In this document: in pieces, positions 59,125 through 64,000 of the stretch
Numbering within the stretch: position 1 is the stretch's first letter
Layout of the letters: each line of letters opens with the position of its first letter
NCBI RefSeq assembly: GCF_904849725.1
Contig: NC_058519.1
Span: 537,610,316-537,674,315, forward strand
Reading direction: 5' to 3'
Length of the DNA stretch: 64,000 nt
Source of the DNA: Hordeum vulgare subsp. vulgare
Taxonomy: Eukaryota; Streptophyta; Magnoliopsida; Poales; Poaceae
Program-made: the position numbers and the translations under genes
Notes under the pieces: generated by a model
Told to the model about the DNA's origin: nothing
The model's input: the letters and a program-made list of their open reading frames with translations, nothing else
Database searches by the model: none

Positions 59125-62100
59125 ACTCTCCACCACTAAGATAAATTCTCGTCCCAAGAATTAAGAGGTATAAGTAAGGGGAAAATGTTTGGTTATGAAA
59201 TTCTAATAAGTCTTCTCGGTCTTGTTTGGTCTTCTCAGAGAAATTTATCCCTTTCGTTGAAGTATTTAATTCTCTGTTTCAGGTCATCCTGATGAAGTCA
59301 TCATTCTTTCTTCGGGATCTTCATCGCCCTATGAATGAGATAATAGGGAAAACTTTGGAAGAATGTAGCTACCCAAAGTTGGGCATCTAACGGCAAACTG
59401 AGGGAAGAAGACATGAATTATTCCTCAAGTTGCAACTCATGGAATTCATTGAGAGTAACATGCGAGGGTACCAAGGTTTCAAATGGTTAAGCAATCCTTT
59501 GATGCCTAAACACATATGAAAGGGGGATTTAGGGCAACGGAAATAAGTACTGATACAAGAATAGATCATCCGTTGGACGGTGGCTCGGGAATTACATACG
59601 AAGCCAAGTGCAAAGGATACTTTGGAGTCAAAGATGTACAGGAGAGTCAGGTTTCGATCCTATGGAACTTTGGGTTATGGGCCTACCATGTGGGTTGAGA
59701 GTAGGCAGAGCGGTGACATCTTGCACGGTCTTGGTAGCAAGATATGTCAGAGGATACCCTGTCAGTTATGTTGGCAACAATGTCGGTAGCAAGGGTGGGG
59801 GACGAATAGAACCAATTTCCTGCTCTCTGAAATGAGGCGGGCCAATAGGGAAAGTTCTCGTCCACCGGCGGCTATCGAAATGTTATCCACAATAGTAACA
59901 GGGTCTTACTGACAGTTGTGACACCGAGGATTTTACTAAAGCAGGGAATTACCACTGCTTAGATAAGTTAGATTACAAGAAAAGGTTAAACAAACCAATG
60001 GAAAGAAAAAATGTGTTCACACACACAAATATTAGAGTATACAATTCCCGAGGAAAATAGAGTATGGTATACATGATAGGTCATCAAGTACATAACCATT
60101 TCGATAAAAAGGGCAAGGAGAATCACGATGTTTAACCATACCATACGGTATGGATAACTGGCCAGGAATAATTTAGCATTGCGCTTCCAATGTTCCTGTT
60201 GAAATTTGAAGTACCACATCCGTGCTTCGAGGTAGCATCAACATGGTCATCATATAAAGGTCTGACTTTGGGTACACAAAGGATCCACGGGGAACAACTT
60301 ATAAAATAAGTCAAACAATTTCCTCATGGAAGAAGGGTGAATCTTGCTGAACAAGATACTATATCAATAGGTCCTTCGGCCAGGTGTGCTAGACAAGACA
60401 TCATCGTACATGGTTGCATAAAGACCAAAGTTATCATTATTGAAAAAATGTTCCAACCAGCATATCTGCCAGAGATTCAGATCTAATTAGTGTCAGGATA
60501 CCTTAGACTAAGGATGTGTGGGAAGAAAAAGTGGGTCAACATAAGTGATGATATGATGATGCAAGATTCTCGGGATACGAACTACGGAAGCTAGTCTTGA
60601 ACCGCGAGTTGGATGTAAGACACATGAACACAATGTGAGGACATTCATGCCCAAATGGAATTCTTAGAACAAAATGCAACCGAGTTCTGGTTTGGTAACC
60701 ATCATCGAGGATAAGAAAGTCCGTGTGTAAGCATGGATTAGCTCTTACGAAGGAACTTATTTTCCTTGATCAAATCAGTCAGTGGCTTGGCGTGCTAAGA
60801 GAAATTATATGAAGTGAAGATAGCAAATCTTCAAAACATATAACATCTCACATATGCATGAATGATTTGGGATGACCCCAGAGGAAGCGAAACAAAACTT
60901 CCACATATTCACGGCGGCAAGAGTGCATGTGAACTTTGGAAAACACTCCTTCTATCAAACATATTCTTCATGAGCTAGGCACAAACATAGTGCTTTCAAA
61001 AGCTTCATCGTGAAACATGGAGAAGTTGAGGGTGTGGCCGATGGCTCAGCAACAACCCATCAAGATTTAGATAGGGATGAAATTCCAAAATTATAAGGAC
61101 AAGGAGATACCATTTGTCAACTCAAATGATATAATGACATATGCTTGAGGGAACAACAACAATTAAACATTGGTCGAAGGGTGCACTCGGAAATATGGAC
61201 TGAGTAGCATGACCAATGCTAAAAATGGGTAAGTAAACAACCAACACCCTAAGAATGAAACTATCAGTCATTAACTTCAAAACAATAGGGTTGCCATAAG
61301 TATTGGAATCATGCAACAGAATTCACTTGTCGGTAATCCGGTTAGAAAGAACACGTGGACCAAGAAATGAATGGTGATGGCGAGAAGTATCACCATATCA
61401 AGAACTCTTAAGAGGTGCAACAATTCTCACAACATTCTTGACATAAAATATGGTAATACCCCAAGGTTGAAGGTAAAATAAGCCAAATAGCAAGAACTCA
61501 AGGGACAACACAAAACATGATCAAGTTTGTGTTGGAGGGAAGGCAATAGGCTTGTCGATGATAATACAAATCATCGAGGGGAAAGGATGGTATTTCTCAT
61601 CATGAACTCGATCGATATCATGGAAGAGCTTAGAATGTTGATGATGATTATGACACATTTGTCGAGAAGTTTCATGAAGATGCAATCGTTTAGCAACGAC
61701 ATCAAGAAAAGGAATGGTGAAGCGAAAAGTTTTCAAAACCACAGATTAGAGTGCTAGCTCAGAATTGAAATTGCCTTTCAGGACAACCAACATGACGTTT
61801 GAAATTTTGATGTATGCTTAGTGCATTGTTGGAACTGTGTTCCAAGGATGGAGGACATAGATAGCATGGTCAAGCTTTAGTATGACGATGATGATGTAGC
61901 TTAACAGCTTGGAAAGACATGATCGTGTACAAACTCATAAGCAAAGAAGACTACTAAGGTCTATTGAATCGCAATGCCTACTCGATTTAGTTATCGAGGC
62001 CCTTGTGTGTCCAATAACTCGGAACACGAGGAAAACTGGAATCAACAAAATATCATAGTTGATGAGGAGCCCATAAGAAGTTATATAGCTCCGTGATATT

Positions 62101-63627
62101 CTCGATATACCAAGGATAATACTCGGAGGTAGATCAATATTAAAGCTTGGACCGATGTATTGATCTATGGAAGACAAGCACTTTATCTCGCGGAGAATGA
62201 AATCAAGGTAGGACAACATGGTCGGAACCACGTTTGCAAACTACCATACCACGGATACAAGATCAACTCATACAATGAATGATTATGATACGAGAAGCTT
62301 CTATGATAGGATTAACGTCATTTCCATGGGCATGAACACAAAGTTCAAGGTCGACTACCACTTCATCAATGCATCTCCTGCCATTTACTCCTCGCCTTTG
62401 ATGAGGTTGTAGCTTTGAAAGAATATCTGGCAAAACACCAGAAGAGTAAGTCTCGCGAAAACTCTTGGGATCATGCGGATTAGGAAGACATAGGTTCAAC
62501 GCATCGGGGCATCTTATGATGATATACCACAAACTTCAAGAGTAATTAACACATGCTTGAAGAGCACGGCTGACAAAAGCATAGGATGCAACCTATCAGA
62601 GGGAGAAGACACAATTTATAAATGGCATCATGTATCAGGGGAAGCATATCACAATAATTTTTGAATTTAAAGGATGTCGTCGGATAATAACCCAACAATG
62701 GGTCTCACGATCCACAAAGGACCTGATGTGAGTATCGGTACTCATTCAGAGGGAGATAGAATGCAAGGCATCAAATTATAGAACATCTGGAAAATATCGA
62801 TACTTAAATACCAAAGGAATTTATGATTTCCAGGTTGGTGTCTCTCAATTAGATGCTCCGATCAAATATGAGTAAGTTGAATGGACTTAGATGGATAATC
62901 AATCAAAGTTGATTTGTTGAGAACCAGCTCCTGTTTGAAAAGACGCCTGGGCCAGACAGATAATTTATGAGGATCAACTGATGATTACATGCATTCACAC
63001 ACAGGTTGAATCAATAAGAACAAAGGACAATCACAAAGGATTTAATGAATGTTGCTAGACATATGGAGCTAACCACAATGTAAGAAGATGTGAAAGGTCA
63101 AGAGCAACAGGCTACTGAGGATTTTGGAAGATCGAATGACAATTTGAGGGACTTTCGAAACCCCTGACAACTGAAGACGAACGAATCCCTGGTAAGACAA
63201 TTTATTGTACCTTGTAAAATCAAGAGGAACGTGAAGAAAATATGAACGCCATTTGTATGTAGTCATCCATAGGGGTTGAAGGAGGAAGGCAATCGAAAAG
63301 CGATGATCACAAATTCTTGAGAGAACATCACATAGTATCTTCGGAGTCTTCTGACAAATCAAGCCATCGTCTAGAATGCGAGGCTCTCCGGGAGGAAGTA
63401 TTTACGAGAACCTAAAGTTAGAGTTAGCAAAATCTTTAACCCGAAAGAGAAGGGAGGTCAGAACCCAGAGTATAGAAGAGGAGTAAAAGATACCAATACC
63501 ACCTGATTGAGATGTGGGCCCATAAGCCACACAACAATGTTAGTAAGGTTTTCCAATTACTAGACTCAACTTCGACCAAGGAGTTGGAAAGGGGGCTACC
63601 TACAGGCAGTCGGCTCTGATACCAACT
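59125..63627 (-). other. Element D interior without coding capacity
   Basis: 4.5 kb on the minus-strand element. The first bases (59125-59200) resemble the polypurine-tract side of B (9298-9350, with the shared ATTCTCGTCCC...GAATTAAGAGGTA pattern), and about 63400-63627 resembles the B leader. Between them I see only short, unrelated ORFs, the longest about 98 codons, on both strands, and no gag, protease, RT or integrase motif. It fits a large retrotransposon derivative. Confidence 0.75.
63613..63624 (-). promoter_or_regulatory. Primer-binding site of element D (initiator-Met tRNA type)
   Basis: The sense strand reads TGGTATCAGAGC, an exact match to the standard initiator-Met tRNA complement; element B has one mismatch here. 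Confidence 0.9.
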
Positions 63628-64000
63628 TGTGACGCCCTCGATTAGATCGTAGGCTAATCGTACACGCAAATGCATACGACCAAGCTCAAGGACTCACGGG
63701 AAGATATCACAACACAACTCTAGACACAAATTAACAATACAAGCTTCATATTACAAGCCAGAGGCCTCGAGGGCTAGAATACAGAAGCTCGAGAAACACA
63801 CGAGTCAGCGGAAGTAATAAATATCTGAGTGCAGACATAAGACAAGGAGATGCCTTAGAGAAGGCTAGAACAAAAGATACAACAATCGAACAAGGTGAGG
63901 CCTCCTGTGTGGGAACCTCCTAAACTACTCCTGGTCGTCAGCGGCCTCCACATAGCAGTCGGCACCGTCGGGGTAGCATACATCATTGGCAGGATACACC
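63628..64000 (-). repeat. Element D 5' LTR, truncated by the window edge
   Basis: Starts TGTGACGCCCTCG and follows 46293 onward with scattered differences (for example a different central base pattern in the first 60 bases). Confidence 0.88.

Larger units (their letters stand above)
46293..64000 (-). mobile_element. Element D: non-autonomous relative of chromovirus B, host of element C2
   Basis: A minus-strand element: 3' LTR 59124-46293 (split by element C2), interior 63627-59125, 5' LTR from 63628 leaving the window. LTR start TGTGACGCCC, end GATGTCACA, PBS, leader next to the PBS and sequence next to the 3' LTR all match element B in diverged form, but the 4.5 kb interior has no gag or pol. 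Without C2 the 3' LTR is about 3.88 kb, close to the 4.0 kb inferred for B. Confidence 0.85.

Noticed and set aside
59125..63400. Short ORFs across the interior of element D
   Set aside because: None exceeds about 100 codons or shows a retroelement motif; treated as non-coding.
1..64000. Host genes, tRNA or rRNA genes
   Set aside because: No cloverleaf, rRNA block or exon pattern was recognised; tRNA-like matches are primer-binding sites only.

Overview
This window is intergenic DNA from a large grass genome, almost certainly Triticeae (wheat, barley, rye or Aegilops). It contains no recognisable intact host gene. Nearly every base belongs to nested LTR retrotransposons. Two copies have LTRs that I recognise as the BARE-1/WIS-2/Angela copia family, which is Triticeae-specific. 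Family names for the other elements are tentative; lineages are assigned from domains, primer-binding sites (PBS) and target-site duplications (TSDs).

Left block (1-45701), from innermost to outermost. Element F, a copia-type gag element on the plus strand, runs from 37787 to 45701. It was invaded by element E, an Athila-lineage gypsy on the minus strand (31686-37786), whose 5' LTR also holds an extra LTR, element G (35474 to about 37025). Element E was invaded by element A, a gag-only Athila-lineage element on the plus strand (window start to 31685). Element A contains two further insertions. Element B, a Tekay-type chromovirus on the minus strand (3679-18972, TSD CTACA), lies in its 3' non-coding region. 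Element C1, a BARE-1-like copia (21896-30812, TSD ATTTC), lies in its 3' LTR. Hand-counted LTR divergence (A about 4%, C1 about 2.5%) fits this order.

Right block (45702-64000). A short GC-rich unassigned segment (45702-46292) is followed by element D on the minus strand, which runs off the right edge. D shares LTR, PBS and leader sequence with chromovirus B, but its 4.5 kb interior has no coding capacity, so it looks like a non-autonomous partner. Its 3' LTR was invaded by element C2, a very young BARE-1-like copia (48900-57850, TSD AATTT, LTRs about 0.3% different).

How the parts work: B, C1 and C2 carry recognisable gag, protease, reverse transcriptase, RNase H and integrase domains, but all are broken by stop codons or frameshifts. 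A and E carry only gag plus a protease-like domain as far as can be seen here, and would need enzymes supplied by relatives. The most unusual features are: a tandem LTR-internal-LTR-internal-LTR structure in B inside a single TSD pair; an intact extra ORF upstream of gag in B, present twice, with a dsRNA-binding-like motif; a four-copy near-palindromic motif array in the B and D LTRs; repeated polypurine-tract-like and PBS-like sequences in A; and an uncharacterised second ORF in F.
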